From: Candidatus Thiothrix sulfatifontis
GTDB taxonomy: Bacteria > Pseudomonadota > Gammaproteobacteria > Thiotrichales > Thiotrichaceae
DNA length: 64,000 nucleotides
NCBI GenBank assembly: GCA_022828425.1
Contig: CP094685.1
Location: 2,666,001 to 2,730,000 of the forward strand
Direction of reading: 5' to 3'
Program-made: the position numbers and the translations under genes
Shown: in pieces, positions 18,711 through 28,431 of the stretch
Numbering within the stretch: the stretch's first letter is position 1
Layout: the number at the start of each line of letters is the position of its first letter
Notes under the pieces: model-generated
Seen by the model: only the letters and a program-made list of their open reading frames with translations
Databases searched by the model: none
Told to the model about the DNA's origin: nothing

Positions 18711-19874
18711 TTAGTTGCCACACAATTCCGCTAGATTCCGCCAAGGTACAACTTGTGCCACTGTTCGCTGTTGCGCCTGTTCCCCGCCGTAGACCAACAA
18801 GGTTTTGCCTGCGTTGCCCGTCAATTCCTGCCAAAACTGCAAGCCTTTGAACTGGTCTTGGCTCAGGGTTTGACCGGATTTGACTTCGACGGCGCGAAAT
18901 TTCCCGCCACGTTCCAGCACCATATCCACTTCATGCCCGCTACGGTCACGCCAGAACCAGATTTCGGGGTGTTCGCCCTGATTAAACAGGTGTTTATGGC
19001 ATTCGCTGATCACCAGATTTTCAAACAATGCGCCGCGCATAGCATGAAACTTCACCTGTTCGACCTCACGAATACCCAACAACCAGCACACCAAGCCAGT
19101 ATCATAAAAATACAGTTTCGGCGTTTTCACCAGACGCTTGTTGAAATTGCGATACCAGGGCTGCAAACGCACCACCAGATAACTCGCTTCCAGCACCGAC
19201 AGCCACGCCTCCACCGTTTTCTGGGAAATGCCGCAATCATTCGCAATCTGCGTCAGGTTGACCAATTGCCCAACGTGATGGGCGCATACCCGCAAAAAAC
19301 GCTGGAACAAGGCCAAATCCTGCACATTGATCAATTGCCGCACATCCCGCTCCAGATAGGTGCTGACATAGTTGGCATACCATTGGAACGCCTCCACCGG
19401 GCGGGTATAAATCGGCGGGTACGCACCTTTGTAGAGAAATTCATCCAACGTCGTCGGCAAATCCCCCGCTGCCAGCAATTCATCCTGAGCCAAGGGCAAT
19501 AAATGCACCATGCCGACCCGTCCTGCCAACGATTGGCTGATCCCCTCTTTCAAACTGAACTGCTGCGAACCTGTCAGGATAAACAAGCCCATACGTCCAT
19601 CGCGGTCAACAATGCCTTGCAGGTAGGAAAACAAATCGGGGCAACGTTGAACTTCATCCAGAATCGCACCATCAGGAAACTGCGCCAGAAAGCTACGCGG
19701 ATCATGCAAGGCATAGTCGCGGGTATCAGGGTCTTCCAGCGTGACGTAAGGTTTTTCCGCAAAACAATGCTGCGCCAAGGTCGTTTTACCGCTCTGACGT
19801 GGCCCAGTAATCGACACCACAGGGAAACCCACAGCCAATTTCTTCAATAAATCCGCAGCGTTACGCTTAATCAT
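18711..19874 (-). CDS. AAA_14/DUF4143 ATPase
   Basis: A 387-residue ATPase of the archaeal-bacterial AAA_14 type. Walker A is SITGPRQSGKTTLAQHCF. Walker B is DGAILDEVQRCPDLFSYL. A sensor-like FILTGSQQFSLKEG follows. The C-terminal DUF4143 domain has a PD-(D/E)xK-like segment (HEVDMVLERGGKFRAVEVKSG), a nuclease-like fold that may bind DNA. The family is widespread and patchy, often near mobile genes; the function is unknown. It borders the AT-rich block on its left. Its stop lies 5 bp from the convergent oxygenase. Confidence 0.85.
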   Translation of the reverse strand: MIKRNAADLLKKLAVGFPVVSITGPRQSGKTTLAQHCFAEKPYVTLEDPDTRDYALHDPRSFLAQFPDGAILDEVQRCPDLFSYLQGIVDRDGRMGLFILTGSQQFSLKEGISQSLAGRVGMVHLLPLAQDELLAAGDLPTTLDEFLYKGAYPPIYTRPVEAFQWYANYVSTYLERDVRQLINVQDLALFQRFLRVCAHHVGQLVNLTQIANDCGISQKTVEAWLSVLEASYLVVRLQPWYRNFNKRLVKTPKLYFYDTGLVCWLLGIREVEQVKFHAMRGALFENLVISECHKHLFNQGEHPEIWFWRDRSGHEVDMVLERGGKFRAVEVKSGQTLSQDQFKGLQFWQELTGNAGKTLLVYGGEQAQQRTVAQVVPWRNLAELCGN

Positions 19875-20109
19875 GGCTAATCACAATCTAAATTCCTGAT
19901 TAGCCAAGTATGCAGTTCTGGCAGACAAAAGAAAACCCCGAAATCATTGGCATTCCGGCAGTGTACCTTTGTGACGGATTGGTCATGTCGCTTCTCACTC
20001 GTCGGGAAGATGTATCAATGCATAAAATTTATCAGTAGAATTGCCGAAAATGACAGAGCGTCTTTTTTAAGGATAATAATTAACCCCTTGATAGGCAATC
20101 CACCCAAAT

Positions 20110-20375
20110 ATGAGTAATAAATTAGATCAGAAAATTAAAAGCCTTATTGATACTAAAGCTTCTACAATTAACCATAAAGCTTTTTATCATGCTCAATTTG
20201 CATCAACAATAATCAATCAACTAAATGATTTTATTGATGGGAAATTAATTTTAAGTGAAGAAAGAATTGTTGCACTTCTAGATCATTTGGTTGGTTACTA
20301 TACAATAACACTTGATATTCCACTCAGCATTGATACTAAAATACTTAGAGCAGTCAAATTTGATCGTTTAGATAA
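20110..20375 (+). pseudogene. RES-domain gene, 5' fragment (IS-split)
   Basis: Codons 1-88 of a gene cut by the IS5-type element at 20376. With the insertion the frame reads 5 extra codons into the IS and stops at 20391 (93 residues in all). The N-terminal region is helical and polar and is not a domain I recognise. Removing the IS and one ATAA copy joins codon 88 in frame to the RES-domain part at 21449, giving a 308-residue ancestral product. The region is AT-rich, unlike the flanking chromosome, which suggests acquisition. Confidence 0.75.
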
Positions 20376-21446
20376 TAGACATTATCTATAAAAAACTAAA
20401 ATATATAGATAATAATTATAAATGGCAAAATGCACATCCAGAGCGTAAATTCCTAACAGTAATAATAGCCTAGAGTAGGGACTAACGGCATGGCGGAGTA
20501 CAGCTTTAACGCATTGAAATCCAATGAAAAGGCATTTGTTGCCATGACCAGTCTCAACGTCAAGGAGTTTTTGGGTTTGCTCGAACTGTTCAGCGCAGCT
20601 TACCAAACTGACCTACACGCACGGGGCAAACGTGTTGATGAGACGCGGGGTCGTTCTGATGGGAAACTGGCATTAATAGAAGACAAACTGTTTTTCATTC
20701 TGTTTTACCTGAAGACCTATCCTTTACAAGAAGTGCTGGCGCATTCATTTGATCTTCCCCAAAGTGTGGCAAACCACTGGATACACCGCTTATGCCCGGT
20801 ATTACAAAGTGCATTGGATAAGATGGGACATAAGCCCATTCGACTATGCTCAGAATTAATGGGACGGCTAGCAGAAGAAGGGCAACAGGAATTGGTTATT
20901 GACGGAACAGAGCGGAGAATCCAGCGCCCCGTGGATAATGATGTCCAGCGTGAATACTATAGTGGTAAAAAAAATCCCATACGGTTAAAAACAATGTCAT
21001 CGTTGGCTGTGCTGACAGACATATCAAATACTTAGGGAATACCCACTCAGGCAAGAAGCATGACAAGAAAATTGCCGATGAGGAGCAGACCCGATTACCG
21101 GAGGGTTCTGTGATTTTACGTGATTTAGGCTTCAAGGGGGCTGACATGGGAAAAGGTGTCACCGTCATTGAGCCAAAAAAGAAGCCACGGAATAAATGCC
21201 TGACCCCGCAAGAAAAAGAAGAAAACCGTCAAATTTCTGCCCGCAGGGTAGTCGTTGAACATATCATCAGTGGTATTAAACGCTGCCGATGCCTGAAAGA
21301 TGTGTACCGTAATTTAAAAGATGACTTTGATGACCAGATTATGGAAATTGCTTGCGGACTACACAACCTGAGAAACTCCATGAGAAATCCCATCTATTGA
21401 AAGTTTTAAAAACTTTTAGATAAAAATTATTTATAGATAATGTCTA
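20376..21446 (+). mobile_element. IS5-type insertion sequence, 1071 bp
   Basis: The ends are a perfect 17-bp inverted repeat, TAGACATTATCTATAAA at 20376-20392 and its complement at 21430-21446. A 4-bp direct repeat ATAA flanks it (20372-20375 and 21447-21450). Four-bp duplications are typical of the IS5 group. One transposase in two frames fills the interior. The element interrupts a RES-domain gene. The insertion looks recent, since both ends and the duplication are perfect. Confidence 0.85.
20490..21400 (+). CDS. IS5-family transposase, two frames joined by -1 shift
   Basis: The first frame (20490-21035) holds the HTH and the first acidic residue (LVIDGTERRIQRP). The second frame (to 21400) holds the second acidic residue (ILRDLGFKGADMG) and the Glu in RVVVEHIISGIKRCR, so the DDE triad is complete. 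The frames differ by -1 and meet at a run of eight A residues at 20967-20974 (GGT AAA AAA AAT), a plausible slippery site. IS5-group members often use this kind of shift, but a simple inactivating indel is not excluded. Two overlapping frames cover the gene end to end. Confidence 0.85.
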
Positions 21447-22111
21447 ATAAGCCATGCTTTGATAAAGTTAGCAGACTTTCATATATCCCATATAACTCTG
21501 GCATAGTAGCACCTAGAGGCAGACTCAATAAAGGTGGAGATGCTATTTATTATGGCTGTATTTATTTTAATGATGATTATGGTGGATTTAATATTGCTTT
21601 TTCAGAAATTAATGCGCTTAAAAACGAGAAAATTAATATTCTTACATCAATAACTACGAGTGAAGTTAATGTTAATTATATTGGAATATATGATTACATC
21701 AGAAAAGAAATAAAACCTTCTTTTTTGTCAGAAGACACATATGCATATTTTAAGTCTGTATACGAATATTCAGAAAAAAAGCTTGATCAATATGTTTTTA
21801 CTGCATTTCAACTAAGTGATGCTTTTTTTTCAGACATACTAAGAAGAAAAGAATCTGAAAGATTATATATTATAACTTCCATCCTTGCATCACTATTTTT
21901 AGATGGAAATAGCGTAGATGGCATTATTTATACTTCCGTTAAAGCAGAAGGCTCTCCTGTTATTGCTCTAAAACCAATATCTGTAGATAACAAACTGTCC
22001 CATAAAGAAGCATTTTCTTTTGAAATTCAAGAGAATTTTGGCTATGCAATTTATAAAGCAGACCTGCTTTATAAAGGATCAATACTAAGGGATGAAATTA
22101 AATGGAATTAA
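21440..22111 (+). pseudogene. RES-domain gene, 3' part with IS-supplied start
   Basis: Holds the RES domain. The Arg is in KVSRLSYIPYN, GRLNKGGDAIYYG follows, the Glu is in AFSEINALK, and the Ser is in DGIIYTSVKAEGSPVIAL. RES proteins are NAD+-degrading toxins or effectors in known cases. Its first three codons come from the right end of the IS: the ATG at 21440 lies inside the terminal repeat. The domain could therefore still be made, without the ancestral N-terminal 88 residues, if transcribed. It overlaps the start of the next gene by 20 nt. The domain call rests on motif memory only. Confidence 0.7.
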
Positions 22112-24326
22112 TATTGGTCACACTGAAAAAGCCATGTTTAACTTAATAAAAAAAATTATAAATAGGTACAATACGAAATCAGCAGAAGGAGAAGAACTTT
22201 TTCTCCAAGGAATCAAAAGTGCATCCGCGAATCAACACGACAAGGCGATAGAGCTTTTCACTCGCTCGATTGCAGTTTTAGACATATACCCAGCACCCTT
22301 CATCAATAGAGGTGCATCATATCAATACCAAGAACGGTATCTCGATGCATGGGACGACTACGCACATGCCCTTCAAATGGAGATGACAAGCCCGTCGCCA
22401 TCCGTAAAAATGCACCTCAGCGCATTGAATCAGAACATGAATGCGATAGCACCATTGATGGTTATAAACAAAGAGAACGGCGATGCAATAAGAAATAAAT
22501 TAGTGACTGACGGAATTGAGAATTTCACTAAACGATGGGCAGAAGAACTAACAAAAAAATTACATAACGACAAAGAGCTTGTTCGATATTTTTGTCTAGA
22601 AGAAATGAAGGAATTGCACGATCTTGGTGGAGACCACAGATCTTTTGTGCTAAGCATCGGCTTTCAAAGTTCTGAATACCTCAATATAAAAGATAATCCT
22701 AATACGGCAGAAGCATTTTTTCTGATGAAAAGCGTTCTTTGCTGCTTCAGTAGAGAGCCAAAGAAAATGCTACTAGTAAGAACAAAAATTCTTACTAATC
22801 TTTCTAGTTCCTTGATTAATAATAATAAATACAAAATTGACAGCCAAATGGATCAATCATTAGGCATTAGAAAGTATGAACATCTTAAAAAAATCATCAA
22901 AGACCAAGAAATTCTTGAAATGCTTATTTTAAGCGCAAACGGAATGAATCAATATCCAATTACAATGGCAGGCAAAGTAACTGAAGCTGTCAGGTTAACA
23001 AATTATATTTCAAACTTAATTGGTATTTCAGGTTTGCAACTGCTTAATGCCATTAGTGGAAAACAATGTGATAAAAAAATCTTCAATATGATTGAAGAAG
23101 CAGAGAGACAGAAAGAACTTGAATATGCAGGTGATGATAATGAATGGTTTAATGAGTTAATCTTTTGGGCAGAAAAATATAAATTACCGAAATTACAACC
23201 ATTTGACTCGCTAGTGTATCGACAAACAGGATTTCCTCGGAATAAATCTGAATTGATCGAGTTGGAATACTTGCATTTACCATCGTGTAACATATCGAAA
23301 CTACCATCATCAATCGGAAAACTAAAAAATCTACAAGCAATTTGTCTTAATGACAATCAAGTCACTGAAATACCTAGTGAAATTTGCAAGATTAGCGGTT
23401 TGATTCGACTTGACTTAGATGATAATTTGATTTCCAATCTTCCAAAAGAAATTGGGGAGCTTAGAGAGCTACAAACTTTGTCATTGAGTGGCAATCCGAT
23501 AGAAGATTTTCCGATTGAAATGAAAAATCTTTTAAATCTTAACAATCTTGATATAAGACAGTTAAAAGTCCATCTAGGATCAAAGTACTCACCATTATCA
23601 TCTGATGGTTTTGAAGTTTATAAGTACTTTGAAAATATCATAAAGGAAGACAACCCCTATAACTTTGAAAAAACTATACGCAAAAAAGAAATTCGCGAAA
23701 TTTCAGAGAAATTAAAAATTACATACTTAGTTCACTTTACTAACGCTAAAAATCTTGATTCAATTATAAAAAATGGCATTTATCCGCTAGATCGTCTTGA
23801 TGAACTTAACAAAGAAGATGATAATGTCATTTATAGAAACGATAAACTTCGTCTAGACGGTCATAAAGATGCCACGTCAATATCAATAGGACACCCAAAC
23901 AGCAAAATGTTCTACAAGTACCGCATGGAAAACCAAGAACAAGAATGGGTCGTACTTGTGCTTCAACAATCTATTTTATGGGATAAAGATTGTGCATTCT
24001 GCAAACACAATGCTGCTGATGCTAAAATTAGTAGCCAACCAATAGAAGCTCTAAAAACATCGCAGTCACTCTTAGAACTGTTCGATGAGATACAAGAAGC
24101 AACATCACGGACAGAACAGAACCTGAAGAGCTTCGATCCAACTGATGTCCAAGCTGAAATTCTTGTCTTTGATCTCATTGAACCACAGCTAATCGCAGGT
24201 GTAGTATTTAACTCATCTGCCACGAAAGAAAAGTTTATTGATGTCATTGGTGATCGCAAGACATGGATTCATGCTGACAGTAAAGGCTTATTCGCATCAC
24301 GCAGTTATGCACGCCGATCTTCTTGA
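22092..24326 (+). CDS. TPR-LRR protein with C-terminal DarT-type ADP-ribosyltransferase
   Basis: A 744-residue three-part protein. Two TPR-like helical repeats lie at residues 30-95 (AEGEELFLQGIKSA, NQHDKAIELFTRSIAVL). Four to five leucine-rich repeats lie at about 395-495 (LPSSIGKLKNLQAICLNDNQ, LPKEIGELRELQTLSLSGNP). The C-terminal 200 residues look like a DarT/DUF4433 domain: YLVHFTNAKNLDSIIKNGIY, LRLDGHKDATSISI, PNSKMFYKYR, and the catalytic-type Glu in DVQAEILVFDLIEP. DarT attaches ADP-ribose from NAD+ to bases in DNA. The TPR/LRR part would be a sensor or targeting region by inference. The start could also be the ATG at 22134. The gene overlaps the RES gene and precedes the partner gene by 26 nt. 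It is AT-rich. Confidence 0.78.
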   Translation: MKLNGINIGHTEKAMFNLIKKIINRYNTKSAEGEELFLQGIKSASANQHDKAIELFTRSIAVLDIYPAPFINRGASYQYQERYLDAWDDYAHALQMEMTSPSPSVKMHLSALNQNMNAIAPLMVINKENGDAIRNKLVTDGIENFTKRWAEELTKKLHNDKELVRYFCLEEMKELHDLGGDHRSFVLSIGFQSSEYLNIKDNPNTAEAFFLMKSVLCCFSREPKKMLLVRTKILTNLSSSLINNNKYKIDSQMDQSLGIRKYEHLKKIIKDQEILEMLILSANGMNQYPITMAGKVTEAVRLTNYISNLIGISGLQLLNAISGKQCDKKIFNMIEEAERQKELEYAGDDNEWFNELIFWAEKYKLPKLQPFDSLVYRQTGFPRNKSELIELEYLHLPSCNISKLPSSIGKLKNLQAICLNDNQVTEIPSEICKISGLIRLDLDDNLISNLPKEIGELRELQTLSLSGNPIEDFPIEMKNLLNLNNLDIRQLKVHLGSKYSPLSSDGFEVYKYFENIIKEDNPYNFEKTIRKKEIREISEKLKITYLVHFTNAKNLDSIIKNGIYPLDRLDELNKEDDNVIYRNDKLRLDGHKDATSISIGHPNSKMFYKYRMENQEQEWVVLVLQQSILWDKDCAFCKHNAADAKISSQPIEALKTSQSLLELFDEIQEATSRTEQNLKSFDPTDVQAEILVFDLIEPQLIAGVVFNSSATKEKFIDVIGDRKTWIHADSKGLFASRSYARRSS

Positions 24327-24352
24327 TTTAACCGAACAGGAAATAGCAATTT

Positions 24353-25075
24353 ATGGCTAAACGTCCAATTTATATTTCAACGATTGAGGGTGATATACTT
24401 GTTACCACTCAATATGTTGAATTTCAGTGGTTTCCTGGCATGGCCGTTAGTCAAAAACAAAAATCTATTGACTCGCTACATACGTCAGCTATGCAGTTAC
24501 CTGACATAACCAAAATGTTAGAAATTTCTAGCAAGTCACGTGAACCTATCGGAGTTGCCCTCAGCGCATTCAACTTAATGATCAGTACAGTAAAATTCAA
24601 TAGAACATTCAGTGTTGAATCAGCATATCAAAGCAGCAAAGTTTTTGAGCATGGCGGCCCATTTTTGGACATCTTAGAAAAAACATCCATAGAAGCCAAG
24701 AAAGACCCCAGAATACAAGAATCTGGAAGGCTTGTAGGTTTCAGATTTTTTGGTGTTAATTGGGAACTCGAACCATTGACTGCCTTCTACGATTGGCTTT
24801 ACATAAACGCACTAAAGAAGCAACCAACCTATGCAGATCAAATACGTGACTACTCTGCATTTACGGACATTGAGTTCAATCCAGAGCGATCAATTAACTG
24901 TCAGGCATATTCTGTTGCACTTTTTGTATCTTTGCAACGTCGCAATTTACTTGATTACGCAACTTCATCAAAATCTGCCTTTCTTGAGGTTGTAACAAAA
25001 GCCGTAGTCAGCAACGCACGGCAAGACGAAAGTGTTCAAGCAGGACTGCCACTAAACCCAATTCTCCAGCCTTAA
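24353..25075 (+). CDS. DarT-associated conserved protein (DUF6977-like)
   Basis: A 240-residue soluble protein. Signature stretches are FQWFPGMAVSQKQKSIDSLH, GVALSAFNLMISTVKFNRTF, VESAYQSSKVFEHGGPFLD, and YDWLYINALKKQP. I recall a family (DUF6977) with this pattern next to DarT-like genes, but I could not check this. No macrodomain or NADAR motif is visible, so if it neutralises the DarT domain it would be by a different route. It follows the DarT fusion by 26 nt and should be cotranscribed. The last 24 nt overlap the convergent vapC. Confidence 0.65.
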   Translation: MAKRPIYISTIEGDILVTTQYVEFQWFPGMAVSQKQKSIDSLHTSAMQLPDITKMLEISSKSREPIGVALSAFNLMISTVKFNRTFSVESAYQSSKVFEHGGPFLDILEKTSIEAKKDPRIQESGRLVGFRFFGVNWELEPLTAFYDWLYINALKKQPTYADQIRDYSAFTDIEFNPERSINCQAYSVALFVSLQRRNLLDYATSSKSAFLEVVTKAVVSNARQDESVQAGLPLNPILQP

Positions 25076-25450
25076 CCCAACAACCCGCTGAAACTCATCA
25101 GTGTTATTGGTCACGACCGTCAAGCCATTGGCTAACGCTGTCGCGGCAATTTGCAGATCATAAGCCCCAATCGGTGTACCTTTGCGTTTAAGGTCGGCAC
25201 GAATCCGTGCAGCTTGTTTTGCGTCTTCAGGGGTAAAATCGAGGACAGTCATCGGGCGCAGGAATTTTTCCAACGCGGTCAAGTTGCGTTTGTGAGCCTG
25301 ACTATTTTCAACGCCATAATACAATTCAAACACCGTAACGGCTGAAATGAACACTTGTGCTGGTTTCAATGCCGTAAAACGCATCAACACTTCTGGTGGT
25401 TTTTCCTTGATGAGGTAAATACAAATATTGGTATCCAGCAAGTACTTCAT
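25052..25450 (-). CDS. vapC: PIN-domain ribonuclease toxin VapC
   Basis: A 132-residue PIN domain. Acidic metal ligands are visible in YLLDTNICIYLIK, VTVFELYYGVE, GAYDLQIAATALANG and TNNTDEFQRV, the normal order. VapC toxins cut RNA, often initiator tRNA. I chose the ATG that overlaps the vapB stop (TGATG). A GTG two codons earlier is possible. Confidence 0.9.
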   Translation of the reverse strand: MKYLLDTNICIYLIKEKPPEVLMRFTALKPAQVFISAVTVFELYYGVENSQAHKRNLTALEKFLRPMTVLDFTPEDAKQAARIRADLKRKGTPIGAYDLQIAATALANGLTVVTNNTDEFQRVVGLRLENWV

Positions 25451-25677
25451 CACCACTCCCGCTCTTGCACGGCAGGCTGGTCACGCCCTTGCGCCATGAA
25501 ATCGTCTGAAAACTGTTCGATGGCAAGCAGCCAATCGTCCCAAGATTGCTCTAGCGGTTCAAGGATAATGCGATTGCCATCGCGGGAAATTTTGACTTCA
25601 GTACCCGACAACCGAAAGGCTTTGGGTAAACGAATGGCTTGCGAACGCCCATTCTGAAAGATTTTTGCTGTTTGCAT
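25450..25677 (-). CDS. vapB: AbrB-fold antitoxin VapB
   Basis: A 75-residue SpoVT/AbrB-like antitoxin: QTAKIFQNGRSQAIRLPKAF is the N-terminal DNA-binding swapped hairpin, then EVKISRDGNRIILEPL. The C-terminal part would bind the toxin. An in-frame ATG upstream at 25692 lies in the GAGGAGG ribosome site, so the start at 25677 is preferred. It is coupled to vapC and likely autoregulates the pair. Confidence 0.88.
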   Translation of the reverse strand: MQTAKIFQNGRSQAIRLPKAFRLSGTEVKISRDGNRIILEPLEQSWDDWLLAIEQFSDDFMAQGRDQPAVQEREW

Positions 25678-25750
25678 CACGCGCCTCCTCATTAAAAAGT
25701 ATATACCAAAAATATAGACTTTTTAGCGCATGAACTCAAGCATTACCCAC

Positions 25751-25776
25751 AAAAGAAAACCCCGACCAGCGGGGCT
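25751..25776 (-). terminator. Rho-independent terminator after groEL
   Basis: On the minus strand the stem CCCCG-CTGGT-CGGGG is followed by TTTTCTTTT. It lies about 60 nt after the groEL stop. It would end the groESL transcript and face vapB's upstream region. Confidence 0.7.
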
Positions 25777-25783
25777 TCTTCCT

Positions 25784-25808
25784 CCCTTCACCCCTTGCGG
25801 GGGAAGGG
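25784..25808. repeat. GC-rich dispersed-type palindrome
   Basis: An imperfect hairpin (CCCTTCACCCC with GGGGGAAGGG) with a TTGC loop, followed by a G-rich stretch to 25824. Its composition is like the short intergenic repeats seen in many gammaproteobacteria. A second hairpin (GTAATCC-GCAA-GGATTAC, 25825-25842) overlaps the groEL stop. Confidence 0.45.
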
Positions 25809-25838
25809 TCGGGGATGGGGGGAAGTAATCCGCAAGGA

Positions 25839-27491
<1,653 letters not shown>

Positions 27492-27494
27492 TTA

Positions 27495-27785
27495 TTAGCC
27501 TTCGATAATTGCCAGCAGGTCTTCTTCACGCATGATGAGAACTTCATCACCGTCGATTTTCACTGTTGTACCGGCGTATTTACCGAACAGAACTTTGTCA
27601 CCGACTTTAACTTGCAGCGCAACGCGCTCATTGTCATCGCCTACTTTGCCAGGGCCTACCGCGAGGACTTCGCCGCGATCAGGCTTTTCAGTAGCATTGT
27701 CAGGGATGATGATGCCGCTGGCAGTTTTGCGCTCTTCTTCCATACGGCGTACTACAACGCGGTCATGCAATGGACGGATATTCAT
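27495..27785 (-). CDS. groES: Co-chaperonin GroES
   Basis: A 96-residue Gro[22 protein letters not shown], the mobile-loop region [16 protein letters not shown], and [16 protein letters not shown]. The ATG at 27785 matches the family start; the upstream in-frame ATG adds six residues over the ribosome site (GGAGAA). Controlled by the CIRCE element about 50 nt upstream. Confidence 0.97.
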   Translation of the reverse strand: MNIRPLHDRVVVRRMEEERKTASGIIIPDNATEKPDRGEVLAVGPGKVGDDNERVALQVKVGDKVLFGKYAGTTVKIDGDEVLIMREEDLLAIIEG

Positions 27786-27833
27786 GGTCAGTATTCTCCT
27801 CAAACCAATCGGATTAGGACATTAGGGTTGTTG

Positions 27834-27860
27834 TTAGCACTCAAGGCTAGTGAGTGCTAA
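27834..27860 (-). promoter_or_regulatory. CIRCE operator (HrcA site)
   Basis: A perfect inverted repeat TTAGCACTC-N9-GAGTGCTAA. This is the textbook CIRCE element bound by HrcA. It overlaps the predicted -10 and transcription start region of groESL, so heat-shock control by HrcA repression is expected. Confidence 0.95.
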
Positions 27861-27887
27861 TAATAGGGATGGCTAGGGCAAAGTCAA
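27860..27887 (-). promoter_or_regulatory. Sigma-70 type promoter for groESL
   Basis: On the minus strand TTGACT (27887-27882) and TATTAT (27865-27860) are separated by 16 bp. The -10 abuts CIRCE. The -35 touches the 3' end of fxsA. No sigma-32-like consensus was obvious. Confidence 0.65.
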
Positions 27888-28354
27888 GGGCGGTCGAGTG
27901 AATTTTTTGTATCATCGGTACGGCGAATGACTTCGCCTTCGATGTCAGCGCCGGAAGAACGGGGTGCGGACGTGGGTTGATAGCCGCCGACGGACACGAC
28001 ACCGTTCTTCAGCAAGAACTTCACCAGTAGGTAGCGCGTGGGGGGTAATAATAAGATTAACCCTATTATATCGGTGAAAAAGCCGGGGATAATGAACAGC
28101 AAACCACCCAGCAACATCATCATGCCTTCCAGCAAGGACTTAGCCGGGCGTTGCCCCGCTTGCACATCGCGTTGGAATTTTGCCAGCGTGGATAGCCCTT
28201 GGTGACGCAATAAATACATCCCCAAGAAGCCAGAAAGGATTAACAGCAGAATCGTCGCCAGTGCGCCAATGGCACTGCCGACTTTGATGAGCAACCACAG
28301 CTCAATGAATGGAATCACCAAAAACAGCACAGAAAACACGGGGAAGCGACGCAT
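27884..28354 (-). CDS. fxsA: FxsA family membrane protein
   Basis: A 156-residue protein with four hydrophobic segments: VFSVLFLVIPFIELWLLIKV, LATILLLILSGFLGMYLLRH, GMMMLLGGLLFIIPGFFTDI, and LILLLPPTRYLLV. This matches FxsA, whose E. coli member relieves F-plasmid exclusion of phage T7. Adjacent to groESL as in many proteobacteria. I use the second ATG (28354); the longer frame adds five residues with no better ribosome site. Confidence 0.88.
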   Translation of the reverse strand: MRRFPVFSVLFLVIPFIELWLLIKVGSAIGALATILLLILSGFLGMYLLRHQGLSTLAKFQRDVQAGQRPAKSLLEGMMMLLGGLLFIIPGFFTDIIGLILLLPPTRYLLVKFLLKNGVVSVGGYQPTSAPRSSGADIEGEVIRRTDDTKNSLDRP

Positions 28355-28431
28355 GACACAAGATTCCATTCAAACTAATAATTTCAACTATATCGGTCTG
28401 AACAGGGTATTTTCAAGGCAACCCCACCAAA

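Noticed and set aside
20490..21400. IS5 transposase as a dead gene because of two frames
   Set aside because: The perfect inverted repeats, intact DDE residues and A8 run fit programmed frameshifting better; decay is not excluded.
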